Source: JBEISR01 sp044371425
GTDB taxonomy: Bacteria; Planctomycetota; Planctomycetia; Pirellulales; Pirellulaceae
DNA length: 64,000 nt
Reading direction: 5' to 3'
Assembly: GCA_044371425.1 (NCBI GenBank)
Contig: JBILTR010000001.1
Coordinates: 186,001-250,000, forward strand
Both the position numbers and the translations under genes were made by a program. Of this stretch, positions 36,481-44,258 are shown in pieces. The notes below the pieces were generated by a model. The model had not been told where the DNA came from, did no database searches, and saw only the letters and a list, made by a program, of their open reading frames with translations. Every line of letters starts with the position of its first letter. The stretch's first letter is position 1.

Positions 36481-36501
36481 GCATGGCCGTCCCGGCCATG
36501 C
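36481..36501. repeat. Perfect palindromic hairpin, REP-like
   Basis: GCATGGCCG (36481-36489) and CGGCCATGC (36493-36501) flank a TCC loop. No adjacent T-tract; could be a dispersed palindromic element. Confidence 0.5.
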
Positions 36502-36571
36502 GGCCTCCCCCAATTCAGCCTCCCCCCCAAGAAATCTAGCGCCAGGTGCGCGCAGGGTCGCAAGCATTACA

Positions 36572-36819
36572 TGGCACCAACTGAATGCTAGCGATGTTGG
36601 CGAAAAGTGGGTGGCACCAACTGAATGCTACTAGCGATGTTGGCGAAAAGTGGGTGGCACCAACTGAATGCTAGCGATGTTGGCGAAAGGTGGGTGGCAC
36701 CAACTAAATGCTATGTTGGCGAAAGGTGGGTGGCACCAACTAAATGCTAGCGATATAGGGCGAAAGGTGGGTGGCACCAATTGAATGCTAGCGATAGAGG
36801 GCGAAAGGTGGGTGGCACC
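36572..36819. repeat. Tandem cluster of seven GGTGGCACCAA-type repeats, about 40 bp each
   Basis: Seven degenerate units of 36-43 bp, each with GTGGGTGGCACCAACTGAAT followed by GCTAGCGATGTTGGCGAAA or a variant. Each unit has inverted GTTGG/CCAAC ends that can form a hairpin. The first unit is truncated (ATGGCACC) and the last ends in GGTGGCACCTTTT. The same core recurs at 46976-47460, about 10 kb away. Frames crossing it (for example minus 36631-36840) are repeat artefacts. Confidence 0.85.
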
Positions 36820-36844
36820 TTTTAAAAAAAATGCGAGCATTTCA

Positions 36845-36867
36845 AATCCAGAGGGAAATCCTATAAA
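36845..36867 (+). promoter_or_regulatory. Possible promoter of the cyanophycin-associated ABC transporter
   Basis: TATAAA at 36862-36867 in an A/T-rich stretch, with weak upstream hexamers (TTTCAA or ATTTCA at 16-17 bp). Transcription would start near 36874, which argues for a translation start inside the annotated frame, such as GTG 37002. Confidence 0.4.
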
Positions 36868-37001
36868 AATGTAGGATGCGGCCTTTGTTTGTCTTGGCTC
36901 GGCACGGAGCTTTTCGGTTGAACGACCCTAACTCCCAACCCCTTGAGGGATCGAGCCAACGAGGCTCCAGGCTGTCGGAGCGATCCAGGCAAGCTTCATC
37001 C

Positions 37002-39263
37002 GTGCACGCTGAAACGGTTCTGGCCCATTGCGCCCCCGATCTCGATTCCACACTTCGATTCCAGTCGCGGCAGCTGCTGCTGACGACAGATCGCTTGATG
37101 GAATGGGCGATGCCTTTTGCGATCATTCCCTCCGCCAATACCCCTTGGGAGAATCCCGACCCCAGGGCTCCCACGCCGGGAGAAGCCGCGCGGCAATGGG
37201 GCTTGGAGGAGATCGAGGAACTGTCGCTTCGGGAATGCGGCAGCGTCGGTTTGCTGGAGATGTTTTCTCAGGGCAAACGGACGGCGGTTTGGCACTTGTC
37301 GGCGGATCAGTGGCCGGATGCCAGGCAACTGGTGGCGGCATGGCAAGCTTGGCTTAGCGATGGAAAAACGGATCGCACGACGGAGGTTGCTGGGGAAGAT
37401 CTGACGGAGGTCTGCCCGTCATGTGGTGGAGGGATGTCCGCTGGCCAGTCGATCTGCGATGGCTGTGCCGCTCGCCCTGCCCCACCACCCTCCCAGTCCC
37501 TGTGGCGGTTGATGAGATTCGCCAAGCCTCACGCCAGCAGCATCTTGGCAGGCTTTCTGCTGACCCTGGCTAGCACTGCCGCCGCGATGATTCCTCCCTA
37601 TCTGACGATGCCGTTGCTGGACGACGTGCTTGTCCCTTTTCAGGCAGGGCGAGACGTTTCCTTTTGGAAAGTCCCTTCCTATCTGGCGGGTCTGTTGCTT
37701 GCAGCCATCGTGGCGTGGCTTCTTTCCTGGGCCAAAACCTACGTGCTAGCCAAGGTCGGGGAGACGATCAGCGCCGACCTCCGCAACGTCACTTACTCGC
37801 ATCTGCAAAAGCTGTCGCTAGAGTTTTTCGGCGGTCGCCGCACGGGCGACCTCATTGCACGCGTTAGCGATGACACCCAGCGAATTTGCGACTTCCTTTC
37901 GATGCAACTGATCGACTTCGCCACCGACGTGGTGATGATCGGACTGACGGCAGTGCTGCTCTTTTGGATCCATCCCGGACTGGCCTTGGCGACACTGATC
38001 CCTTTCCCGCTGATCGCCTGGATGATCCAGCGCGTTCGGCAGAAACTTCGCCATGGCTTTGCCCGCGGCGTGGCGGCATGGGCGGAGATGGTCAACGTGC
38101 TGGCCGACACGATTCCAGGGATTCGTGTCGTCAAGGCGTTCGCGCAGGAACACCGCGAAGTCGAACGCTTTGCCTCCAAAAATCGCCAAGTCCTAGATGC
38201 CAACAATCGCGTCAACCGACTCTGGGCTGCCTTCGTCCCTGTGATCGCTCTTCTGACCGACATCGGTGTCCTTTTCATTTGGGGATTCGGTGCTTGGCTG
38301 GTCGCCAAAGGGCAGATCACCGTCGGGGTGCTGACTGTCTTCATCACCTACATCGGTAGGCTTTACGCAAGGCTGGATTCGATGAGCCGGATGTTGGCGG
38401 GAACCCAGCGAGCCGCCGCATCCACCCACCGCATCTTCGAAATCCTGGATCGGGTCCCCAGCGTCCCCGAACCGGTCAAGCCGATCCGGCCCCAGCGGCT
38501 GGAGGGATCGATCGCGATCCGAAATCTGCATTTCCGATATGGCGCAAGAGAAGTATTGCACGGAATCGATCTGAAGATCCAAGCGGGGGAAATGATCGGG
38601 CTGGTCGGCCCCAGCGGATCGGGAAAGAGCACGTTGGTCAATCTGGTCTGCCGATTCTACGATCCCCAATCCGGCTCGATCGCCGTCGATGGCATCGACA
38701 TCCGTTCGATGCCTGTCTCCCACTATCGATCGCACATCGGAATCGTCCTTCAGGAACCATTCCTCTTTTTTGGCACCATCGCAGAAAACATCGCCTATGG
38801 TCGTCCCGAGGCATCTCGAAGGGAAATCATCGAAGCGGCTCAGGCAGCCAAAGCACACGACTTCATTCTGCGTCTACCCGATGGGTACGATTCGATGGTC
38901 GGCGAGCGAGGACAAAGCCTCTCGGGTGGAGAGCGGCAACGCATCTCGATCGCGCGAGCCCTCCTGACCGATCCCCGCATCCTGATTCTCGACGAGGCAA
39001 CTTCGGCGGTCGACACACAAACCGAACGAGAGATTCAAGGGGCCCTCGACTTCTTGGCTCAGGGCCGCACCACCATCGCCATCGCGCACCGCTTGAGCAC
39101 CCTTCGCAAAGCCAACAGGATCATCGTTTTGGAGGCAGGTCGAATCACCGAGCAGGGGACCCACCAGGAACTTCTCGAATTGGGGGGCACCTACACACGA
39201 CTTTGCCAGGAGCAGCACACGCTGCAACCGGACGCATCCAATCCGCAGGATGTGCAGGACTGA
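37002..39263 (+). CDS. ABC exporter with N-terminal zinc ribbon, cyanophycin-associated type
   Basis: A half-transporter with about 753 residues if started at GTG 37002 (the open frame reaches back to ATG 36876). Order: N-terminal PH-like domain (residues about 5-130, with LRFQSRQLLLTTDRLMEW), a zinc-ribbon-like CPSCGGGM...CDGC, six membrane segments (about 175-450), then the nucleotide-binding domain with Walker A GPSGSGKST, signature LSGGERQR, Walker B ILILDEATSAVD and the H-loop AIAHRLS. It is followed at once by a DUF1854 gene and diverges from cphA; ABC/DUF1854 pairs beside cyanophycin genes are known as cyanophycin-metabolism associated. Substrate unproven; dipeptide or arginine transport is inferred. 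Confidence 0.88.
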   Translation: MHAETVLAHCAPDLDSTLRFQSRQLLLTTDRLMEWAMPFAIIPSANTPWENPDPRAPTPGEAARQWGLEEIEELSLRECGSVGLLEMFSQGKRTAVWHLSADQWPDARQLVAAWQAWLSDGKTDRTTEVAGEDLTEVCPSCGGGMSAGQSICDGCAARPAPPPSQSLWRLMRFAKPHASSILAGFLLTLASTAAAMIPPYLTMPLLDDVLVPFQAGRDVSFWKVPSYLAGLLLAAIVAWLLSWAKTYVLAKVGETISADLRNVTYSHLQKLSLEFFGGRRTGDLIARVSDDTQRICDFLSMQLIDFATDVVMIGLTAVLLFWIHPGLALATLIPFPLIAWMIQRVRQKLRHGFARGVAAWAEMVNVLADTIPGIRVVKAFAQEHREVERFASKNRQVLDANNRVNRLWAAFVPVIALLTDIGVLFIWGFGAWLVAKGQITVGVLTVFITYIGRLYARLDSMSRMLAGTQRAAASTHRIFEILDRVPSVPEPVKPIRPQRLEGSIAIRNLHFRYGAREVLHGIDLKIQAGEMIGLVGPSGSGKSTLVNLVCRFYDPQSGSIAVDGIDIRSMPVSHYRSHIGIVLQEPFLFFGTIAENIAYGRPEASRREIIEAAQAAKAHDFILRLPDGYDSMVGERGQSLSGGERQRISIARALLTDPRILILDEATSAVDTQTEREIQGALDFLAQGRTTIAIAHRLSTLRKANRIIVLEAGRITEQGTHQELLELGGTYTRLCQEQHTLQPDASNPQDVQD

Positions 39264-39294
39264 TTTCCCTCCCCCCACGCTAGGATACTTGCCA

Positions 39295-39804
39295 ATGCCC
39301 AAGGACTCGGTTGGTCCCGCAAAAACCATCCCGCGCCAAACTGCTATAGGGCGCGTGGTCCGCACTGGCCGCGGCCAACTGTCCTGGATCGATCATCAAG
39401 GGCGATCGTTTGAGCCCGTGCAAGCGATCCCGCTTTTCCCTGTCAGCCAGCCAGATGGCTGGATCTCTCTGGTCTCCGCTTCCGGGGAAGAGCTTGCCCT
39501 CTTCGAATCGCTCGATGCACTCCCACCCGATACGGCCGATCCGGTTCGAGAGGAACTGGCACTGCGCCAATGGGTGCCCCGGATCCTCCGCGTCGTCAGC
39601 GTCTCGGGCACCTCAGAACCTTGCGAGTGGGTGGTCGAGACCGATCGTGGCCGCACGCAATTCGTGCTGACCAGTGAAGAGAACATTCGCCGACTTTCGG
39701 ATCACACCGTGCAGATCATCGCCGGTAGCGGCGCGCGATTCCGCGTCGAAGACACACGACAACTAGATCCCCGCAGCCGTCGCTTCATCGAATGGTATGT
39801 ATAG
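39295..39804 (+). CDS. DUF1854 protein, cyanophycin-metabolism associated
   Basis: A 169-residue protein matching DUF1854 in layout: AIPLFPVSQPDGWISLVSASGEE, then a two-helix ELALRQWVPRILRVVSVS, then EWVVETDRGRTQFVLTSEENIRRL and a C-terminal ARFRVEDTRQLDPRSRRFIEWYV. It is soluble and lacks catalytic residues. It lies 31 bp after the ABC transporter and is presumably its partner. The ATG at 39295 is preferred over 39250, which overlaps the transporter tail. Confidence 0.8.
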   Translation: MPKDSVGPAKTIPRQTAIGRVVRTGRGQLSWIDHQGRSFEPVQAIPLFPVSQPDGWISLVSASGEELALFESLDALPPDTADPVREELALRQWVPRILRVVSVSGTSEPCEWVVETDRGRTQFVLTSEENIRRLSDHTVQIIAGSGARFRVEDTRQLDPRSRRFIEWYV

Positions 39805-39850
39805 GTTCTCTGGAGATCGCTGGGCGGTTGCGTCATCCCATCGGACGCTC

Positions 39851-39883
39851 GATGCTTCAAGCATCCGCAGGTTCAAGAACCTG
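39851..39883. repeat. Two adjacent short hairpins after DUF1854
   Basis: GATGCTTCAAGCATC (39851-39865) and CAGGTTCAAGAACCTG (39868-39883) are adjacent near-perfect palindromes sharing a TTCAAG loop. They may end the + strand transcript of the ABC/DUF1854 pair, though no T-run follows. Confidence 0.4.
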
Positions 39884-39897
39884 GCGTCTGGCACAAT

Positions 39898-39935
39898 AAA
39901 AAAAGGAGCCTGCAAGGCGATCCCCTGCAGGCTCC
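39898..39935 (-). terminator. Rho-independent terminator of the small RNA
   Basis: TGCAGGCTCC (39926-39935) pairs with GGAGCCTGCA (39905-39914), a perfect 10-bp stem with two further G-C pairs inside, followed on the minus strand by seven T (39898-39904 complement) and ATT. It is the strongest orientation cue for the small RNA. Confidence 0.9.
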
Positions 39936-40014
39936 CAGATCAACTTCTCTCGTAGTGACTTCGAAAGGAGATCCTACGAGCGGGATGGCGGCTGTCAGGC
40001 AGCCCGCCGGCGCC

Positions 40015-40059
40015 CTAGATCGCACCATCCCTCCAATGGCCGGTACAGTCAGAACTCAC
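40015..40059 (-). CDS. Micro-ORF (14 residues) behind a perfect Shine-Dalgarno
   Basis: GTG at 40057-40059 starts the frame MSSDCTGHWRDGAI, ending at TAG 40015-40017. The SD AAGGAGGTGATC ends four bases before the GTG and the GGAGG core is 7 bases away, ideal spacing. Whether the peptide or only its translation matters is unknown. No homology recognised. Confidence 0.45.
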   Translation of the reverse strand: MSSDCTGHWRDGAI

Positions 40060-40171
40060 CCGATCACCTCCTTTCTCAAATAAAGTCTGCGACGCCGATT
40101 CCAGGTCAGCCAAGAACGGAAGTCGGCTCGCTGTCGGAATCGTTGCGCTGCGTCACGCAACCCGCACCGCT

Positions 40172-40201
40172 AGTGTAGGCGCGAAAGAGACTCGTTTTCA
40201 A
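40172..40201 (-). promoter_or_regulatory. Predicted promoter of the small RNA
   Basis: On the minus strand, TTGAAA (40196-40201) and TACACT (40172-40177) are 18 bp apart, giving a start near 40165. It lies just after the stop of the PIG-L gene, so the RNA can be made independently of it. Confidence 0.55.
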
Positions 40202-40216
40202 GAGCGCCGCACTTTC

Positions 40217-41029
40217 TTAAAAGACGCGTCGCGCCTTGGGAAAAAGCCCTGCCAGATCGCGATCGGAGACCTTTCCCGCGTATTGGCTGACTTCAAACGC
40301 CTCCACCGTCCCCGAAGGAGTTCCCCAAGAATCGGGCCAGAATGCGCCTCGCCGCTGCTTGGTGGCTTCTAGGTACCACGATTTCAGCCAAACACGCCTC
40401 TGGCCGGGATCATCCGGCACTTGGTCCAGCAGTCCATCATGGTACGGCAGCCATTCAAAAAACTGCGACTCATGGCAGGCCAATAGATCCACCAACTGGT
40501 CGATCCACGGTCCGGTGTCGAGCAACCAGTCGGGGCGGAATGGCGAGGGGGAGGTGAAGGGATCTGCGAGAAAGGCGACCACAGGATCATGTCGCAGCGC
40601 TGGAAACTCCGGTTCCACCAGCGGCACTGTGAACAGATAGCAGGCATCCTGAACCGCAAGGCCCACCGCGCGATGGTCCGGATGGTAGTCCCAAGGGCGG
40701 TGCGTCAGTACCAGATCGGGCTTGAAGATCCGAACTTCTGCCAAGATCCTTCGCCGCAGCGCAAGAGTCGGCTCCAGATATCCATCTGGAAAATCCCAGA
40801 CGCTGGCCTCAGCACCGATCATCGACGCCGACTTGGCCGCCTCCCGACGACGCCTCTCCACCAGCTCACGGCTCTCCATGACCTGATGTCCCGACCGCCC
40901 ATCGGTGACACTGACCATGCGGACCACCGAGCCTTGTTGACGATGAGCGGTCAGCAGGCCACCCGCGGCAAATTCGGCGTCATCCGGATGAGCCCCCAGC
41001 ACCAGGATTCGCAACGACTCCCCGCTCAC
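40217..41029 (-). CDS. PIG-L/LmbE family deacetylase
   Basis: A 270-residue zinc N-acetylglucosamine-type deacetylase. The zinc motif AHPDD is at residues 13-17, followed by VSVTDG, RRREAAKSA, and the C-terminal ligand region THRPWDYHPDHRAVG. Members include BshB (bacillithiol) and mycothiol enzymes, but many planctomycetal copies are of unknown substrate. The GTG at 41029 overlaps the stop of the small upstream gene (GTGA), so the two are translationally coupled. Confidence 0.9.
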   Translation of the reverse strand: MSGESLRILVLGAHPDDAEFAAGGLLTAHRQQGSVVRMVSVTDGRSGHQVMESRELVERRRREAAKSASMIGAEASVWDFPDGYLEPTLALRRRILAEVRIFKPDLVLTHRPWDYHPDHRAVGLAVQDACYLFTVPLVEPEFPALRHDPVVAFLADPFTSPSPFRPDWLLDTGPWIDQLVDLLACHESQFFEWLPYHDGLLDQVPDDPGQRRVWLKSWYLEATKQRRGAFWPDSWGTPSGTVEAFEVSQYAGKVSDRDLAGLFPKARRVF

Positions 41030-41238
41030 GCTCCTTCTTCCTCCGCTTCTTCATAAAGCACCATCATGAGGATGGTCGATTGCCCAAACGCCCGATCGAT
41101 CGGCTTGGTGGATTGCGGTGCAAGGTTCCCCGAAAGCGATAGGACTTTGGGTCGCTTGGCAGCGATCCACCGGTTGATCTCCCGCTCCAGTGAAATCACC
41201 TCCGTATCGACTCCAACAAACAGCTTTACCTTTTGCAT
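41026..41238 (-). CDS. Small conserved-looking hypothetical protein
   Basis: A 70-residue protein, beta/alpha in character, beginning MQKVKLFVGVDTEVISLEREINRW, with a central LSLSGNLAP and a final ILMMVLYEEAEEEGA. It has a good ribosome binding site (GAGGAG, 8 bases upstream) and overlaps the start of the deacetylase by four bases, supporting it as a real gene. No family recognised. Confidence 0.7.
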   Translation of the reverse strand: MQKVKLFVGVDTEVISLEREINRWIAAKRPKVLSLSGNLAPQSTKPIDRAFGQSTILMMVLYEEAEEEGA

Positions 41239-41341
41239 CCTTCGACTCCTCGCCCATGCCTCTGGCAGCTATGATCTACTTTGCTGACGGCGATCGCTTC
41301 TGGCGGCAATCGCATTCTCATTTTTCACGGTTGGATCCGAC

Positions 41342-42931
41342 GTGACTCATCCTAACCCAGTCGACTTGGTTTTGCTGCACCCATCCGACAATTGCGCGGT
41401 CGCCATTCGTACGCTGGAGCGCGACCATGCGGCTCGCTGGACAGGGGGCAATCCGATCGCGCTACGCGGCCGGATTCCGGCGGGACACAAAGTGGCGATC
41501 CGCCCGATCGCAATCGATCAGCCCGTCTTCAAGTTTGGATGGCCGATCGGCGTGGCAACCCAGCCCATCGCAGAGGGTGAACACATTCACAGCCACAATC
41601 TGCGTTGCGAGCATCAGGTGGATTACGAGGCGATCGCTACGGAGATTCCGCCGCCACCTCAGCCGATCCCCGGGATGACCTTTGAGGGCTATCGGCGGCC
41701 CGGGGGGCGGTGCGGCACCCGAAACTACATCGCTGTCATCTCCACCGTCAATTGCTCCGCTTCCGTCGCGCGCCGTATCGCCGCCGCCTTCCCGCCGGAA
41801 GTGCTCCAGGCATTCCCAGGAGTCGACGGGGTGATCGCGCTGCGGCACGAAGGGGGCTGCGCGATGAAGTACGAGGGGCTCAAACACCGAATGCTCAACC
41901 GCGTCCTGGGTGGCATGGCCAAGCATCCGAATATCGGTGGGTTTGTCCTCATCGGACTGGGGTGCGAACAGACCTCGGTGGGGCATCTGATTCAAGACCA
42001 GAAATTGGTCAAGCTGCAGATGCCCGGGCAACGCGATGGCGCGAATCCAGGGGCGATGGTGCGCCCCGATCGCTACACCATTCCCGCGATCACCATCCAG
42101 GATGAAGGAGGCACGCGCGCGACGATCGCACGTGGGATCGAGATGGTCCGATCGCTGCTCCCTCAGGTGGCTCAAGCCCAGCGCGAAACCCTGCCCGCAA
42201 GTGAACTGATCTTGGGGACCGAGTGCGGCGGTTCTGATGGCTACTCGGGGATCACCGCCAACCCGGCCGTCGGGGTGGCCGCCGACCTCCTGATCGCCGC
42301 AGGCGGCACGTCGATTGTGTCGGAGACAACGGAACTCTATGGTGCCGAACAATTGCTCACGCGCCGCGCGCGCACCCGCCCCGTCGGTGAAAAGCTGCTA
42401 GAGCTGATCGACTGGTGGAAGTGGTATGTCGGGGTCTTTGGCGAGGTGCTCGACTGCAACCCATCCACCGGAAACAAAGCAGGTGGACTGACGACGATCG
42501 TCGAAAAATCGCTTGGTGCTGCCGCCAAATGTGGTTCCACCGCACTCGAATCGGTGGTCGGCTACGCCGAACCGGTCGATGCGAAAGGGCTAGTTGTGAT
42601 GGACTCCCCAGGCTTCGATCCGGCAAGCGTTACCGGGATGGTGGCTGGAGGCGCCAACTTGGTGGTCTTTACCACCGGCCGTGGCAGCTGCTTTGGCTTC
42701 AAACCTGTTCCCGTCCTCAAGGTTTGCAGCAACTCAGAAACGTTTCACCGAATGCCCGAAGACATGGACATCAATGCCGGTACGGTCATGGAAGGAGAAT
42801 CGGTTCAGCAGGTAGGCCGCCGCATCTTCGATTCGCTCCTGGAAATCGCCAGCGGCCGACAAACGCTCAGCGAACAACTCGGCTACGGCGACGATGAGTT
42901 CATCCCCTGGACCGTGGGGCCGACACTGTAG
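41342..42931 (+). CDS. uxaA: Altronate dehydratase-like UxaA family protein
   Basis: A 529-residue dehydratase of the altronate/galactarate type. The N-terminal SAF domain (residues 1-95) is followed by the catalytic region with FEGYRRPGGRCGTRNYIAV, CSASVARRIAAAFP, LIGLGCEQTS, GTECGGSDGYSGITANPAVG and VVFTTGRGSCFGF, all typical of Fe-dependent sugar-acid dehydratases. It would convert altronate to 2-keto-3-deoxygluconate. Other uronate genes are not nearby, so galactarate or another sugar acid is possible. Confidence 0.9.
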   Translation: MTHPNPVDLVLLHPSDNCAVAIRTLERDHAARWTGGNPIALRGRIPAGHKVAIRPIAIDQPVFKFGWPIGVATQPIAEGEHIHSHNLRCEHQVDYEAIATEIPPPPQPIPGMTFEGYRRPGGRCGTRNYIAVISTVNCSASVARRIAAAFPPEVLQAFPGVDGVIALRHEGGCAMKYEGLKHRMLNRVLGGMAKHPNIGGFVLIGLGCEQTSVGHLIQDQKLVKLQMPGQRDGANPGAMVRPDRYTIPAITIQDEGGTRATIARGIEMVRSLLPQVAQAQRETLPASELILGTECGGSDGYSGITANPAVGVAADLLIAAGGTSIVSETTELYGAEQLLTRRARTRPVGEKLLELIDWWKWYVGVFGEVLDCNPSTGNKAGGLTTIVEKSLGAAAKCGSTALESVVGYAEPVDAKGLVVMDSPGFDPASVTGMVAGGANLVVFTTGRGSCFGFKPVPVLKVCSNSETFHRMPEDMDINAGTVMEGESVQQVGRRIFDSLLEIASGRQTLSEQLGYGDDEFIPWTVGPTL

Positions 42932-43075
42932 AACCCCATCGTCAATCGATTGGTTCGATGTTCGTTTGGATGCACCTCAACGATCGTCGATTCGGCTCGC
43001 CACCCCTGCGTCGGAAAAGGGATCGGGATGCTGGGGGAGGGCTCCGGCTAGGCTGTCCGAGTCGACTTAGCGGAT

Positions 43076-43858
43076 TCAAGGGATTAGCAGCTGGGGACGA
43101 AGCCAGATGGTCTGGACCATTGCTGGCAGGACATCGTCGAGCCCTTCGGTTCGCTCCGGATGCGGACTGATCGCCAGAACAAATCCCTTGCCGAACCTCC
43201 CAGCTGCCATGGCGGTCGTTCCCGGCATGACGCCGCCAGGTACTTTTTCTTTCCGCACCTCGGTCGCGAAGGTCGCCAGTTCGCGATAGTCCTCCAGATC
43301 GTCTCGCTGCGCGGGGGCAAGAAGGGGACCTTGATGGTAGTAGACCTGGGGATGATCCGAGTCGACGGCGAAGGCTTCCTGTGCCTCTTGCCGCAACGTC
43401 AAGCGGACCGGACCAAATCCTCGTGCCCAGTGCTTGCGATCGAGGACCCGAGCGTCCAGCAGATGCAGAGACCATCTGTAGTCGGCCGACGCCAGATAGG
43501 CTCCCGCGCAGACTCCGACATAGCAGCCCCCTCGATCGATAAATCGCCGCACTGCCTCCCGCCCTTCACTAGCCAGCGCCTCCCCTTGCCCTCCCCCGGA
43601 GCCGCCTGGAAAGACCACAACATCGACGTCGCTTTCCAGCCTTCCGGCGCGGATCGCGTCAGCATCGATACGATCGACTACCAGTGCGGGGGACCTCTGA
43701 AGATCGCGGATCAGTTCCAAGGCGGAACTGCTGACGCCGGGCCCCTGAAAGACAGCGACTCGAATCCTCTGCGAGCTCGACTCTTGGGCATCCAGCGAGG
43801 GGCTCAAGATCAATGCCAGCAGCAGCAGAACAGGACGAAAGGAACTGCTTGAGATCAT
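43076..43858 (-). CDS. BPL_N/class I glutamine-amidotransferase-like exported protein
   Basis: A 260-residue protein with a signal peptide (RPVLLLLALILSPSLDAQ) and a domain like the N-terminal part of eukaryotic biotin-protein ligase: VAVFQGPGV, VVVFPGGSGGGQGEAL, and the nucleophile-elbow motif YVGVCAGAYLAS containing a Cys. The C-terminal ends with ISPHPERTEG, giving a His-Pro-Glu as in class I amidotransferase triads. Common in Planctomycetes with unknown role. The ATG at 43858 is preferred over 43936. Confidence 0.82.
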   Translation of the reverse strand: MISSSSFRPVLLLLALILSPSLDAQESSSQRIRVAVFQGPGVSSSALELIRDLQRSPALVVDRIDADAIRAGRLESDVDVVVFPGGSGGGQGEALASEGREAVRRFIDRGGCYVGVCAGAYLASADYRWSLHLLDARVLDRKHWARGFGPVRLTLRQEAQEAFAVDSDHPQVYYHQGPLLAPAQRDDLEDYRELATFATEVRKEKVPGGVMPGTTAMAAGRFGKGFVLAISPHPERTEGLDDVLPAMVQTIWLRPQLLIP

Positions 43859-44258
43859 CTCAAAAGAACTCCACGAAGCAGCCAGTACCGAGAATGCCGC
43901 TGATGGCATATCAGTGTAACAACGCAAGGCGGACAAAATAGCAAGCGATCGATGGACGCAGGCTAAGGCGGAAACCGCAGTTCGATCCCAGACGACCGTT
44001 CGGCTCTCGCAGGCAATACCTGGAGGCCGTGGCGACGCATTCGATCGGCCTTAGGTTGTCAGCGTCTTGCGCGATCTTGCCGATTGGCGGTTTGGCTGGA
44101 GCCAACAAGAGCCGCAGGGGGGAACGCGATCGAGCCCATGGTGGTTGGGAATGGCCGAAACGCGGTGAAGTTGTAGCAACTCCACCGCGTCGCGGTTTCC
44201 CCCTGCCCTCGTTCACAGCCTTACGCTGTTTCCTGTTGTGCCCTTGGATTTCTTCTGA
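43859..44258. other. Intergenic region with one hairpin
   Basis: There is no credible gene in this ~400-bp gap. A 13-bp imperfect hairpin at 44160-44190 lies about 70 bp after the stop of the TolC-like gene. Confidence 0.5.
44160..44190 (-). terminator. Possible hairpin terminator of the TolC-like gene
   Basis: Arms ACGCGGTG and AGTTG (44160-44173) pair with CAACT and CACCGCGT (44177-44190), with one A/C mismatch and a TAG loop. On the minus strand it is followed by a weak TTTCGG. Confidence 0.4.

Larger units (their letters stand above)
36058..36875. other. Divergent spacer between cphA and the ABC transporter
   Basis: This ~820-bp spacer contains no credible gene. It holds a 9-bp perfect palindrome at 36481-36501, the GGTGGCACCAA repeat cluster at 36572-36819 and an A/T-rich promoter-like stretch just before 36875. 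Promoters for cphA are not recognisable by eye. Confidence 0.6.
39897..40165 (-). ncRNA. Candidate structured small RNA with perfect SD, micro-ORF and anti-SD hairpin
   Basis: An apparently self-contained minus-strand transcription unit, about 270 nt, between a deacetylase gene and DUF1854. In order: a hairpin GTTGCG/CGCAAC, a long stem CGATTCC/GGAATCG, the sequence AGAAAGGAGGTGATC (complement of 40062-40076), a GTG 7 bases later with a 14-codon frame, a GC-rich stem (GGCGGGCTG/CAGCCGCC with flanking GGGAT/ATCCC), a 7-bp stem CTCGTAG/CTACGAG whose 18-base loop carries GATCTCCTTTC, and a terminator. The loop sequence can pair with the SD. It matches none of tmRNA, 6S, SRP or RNase P RNA by eye. 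Function unknown; ribosome-linked regulation is an inference. Confidence 0.6.

Noticed and set aside
36631..36840. 69-codon minus frame with repeating SWCHPPFANIA
   Set aside because: It simply translates the GGTGGCACCAA repeat cluster and has no ribosome binding site.
40062..40076. Exact match to the 16S rRNA 3' end (GATCACCTCCTTTCT) on the + strand
   Set aside because: Only the 15-base tail is present and no rRNA sequence precedes it, so it is not a 16S gene fragment. The minus-strand Shine-Dalgarno reading with adjacent start codon and terminator is preferred.
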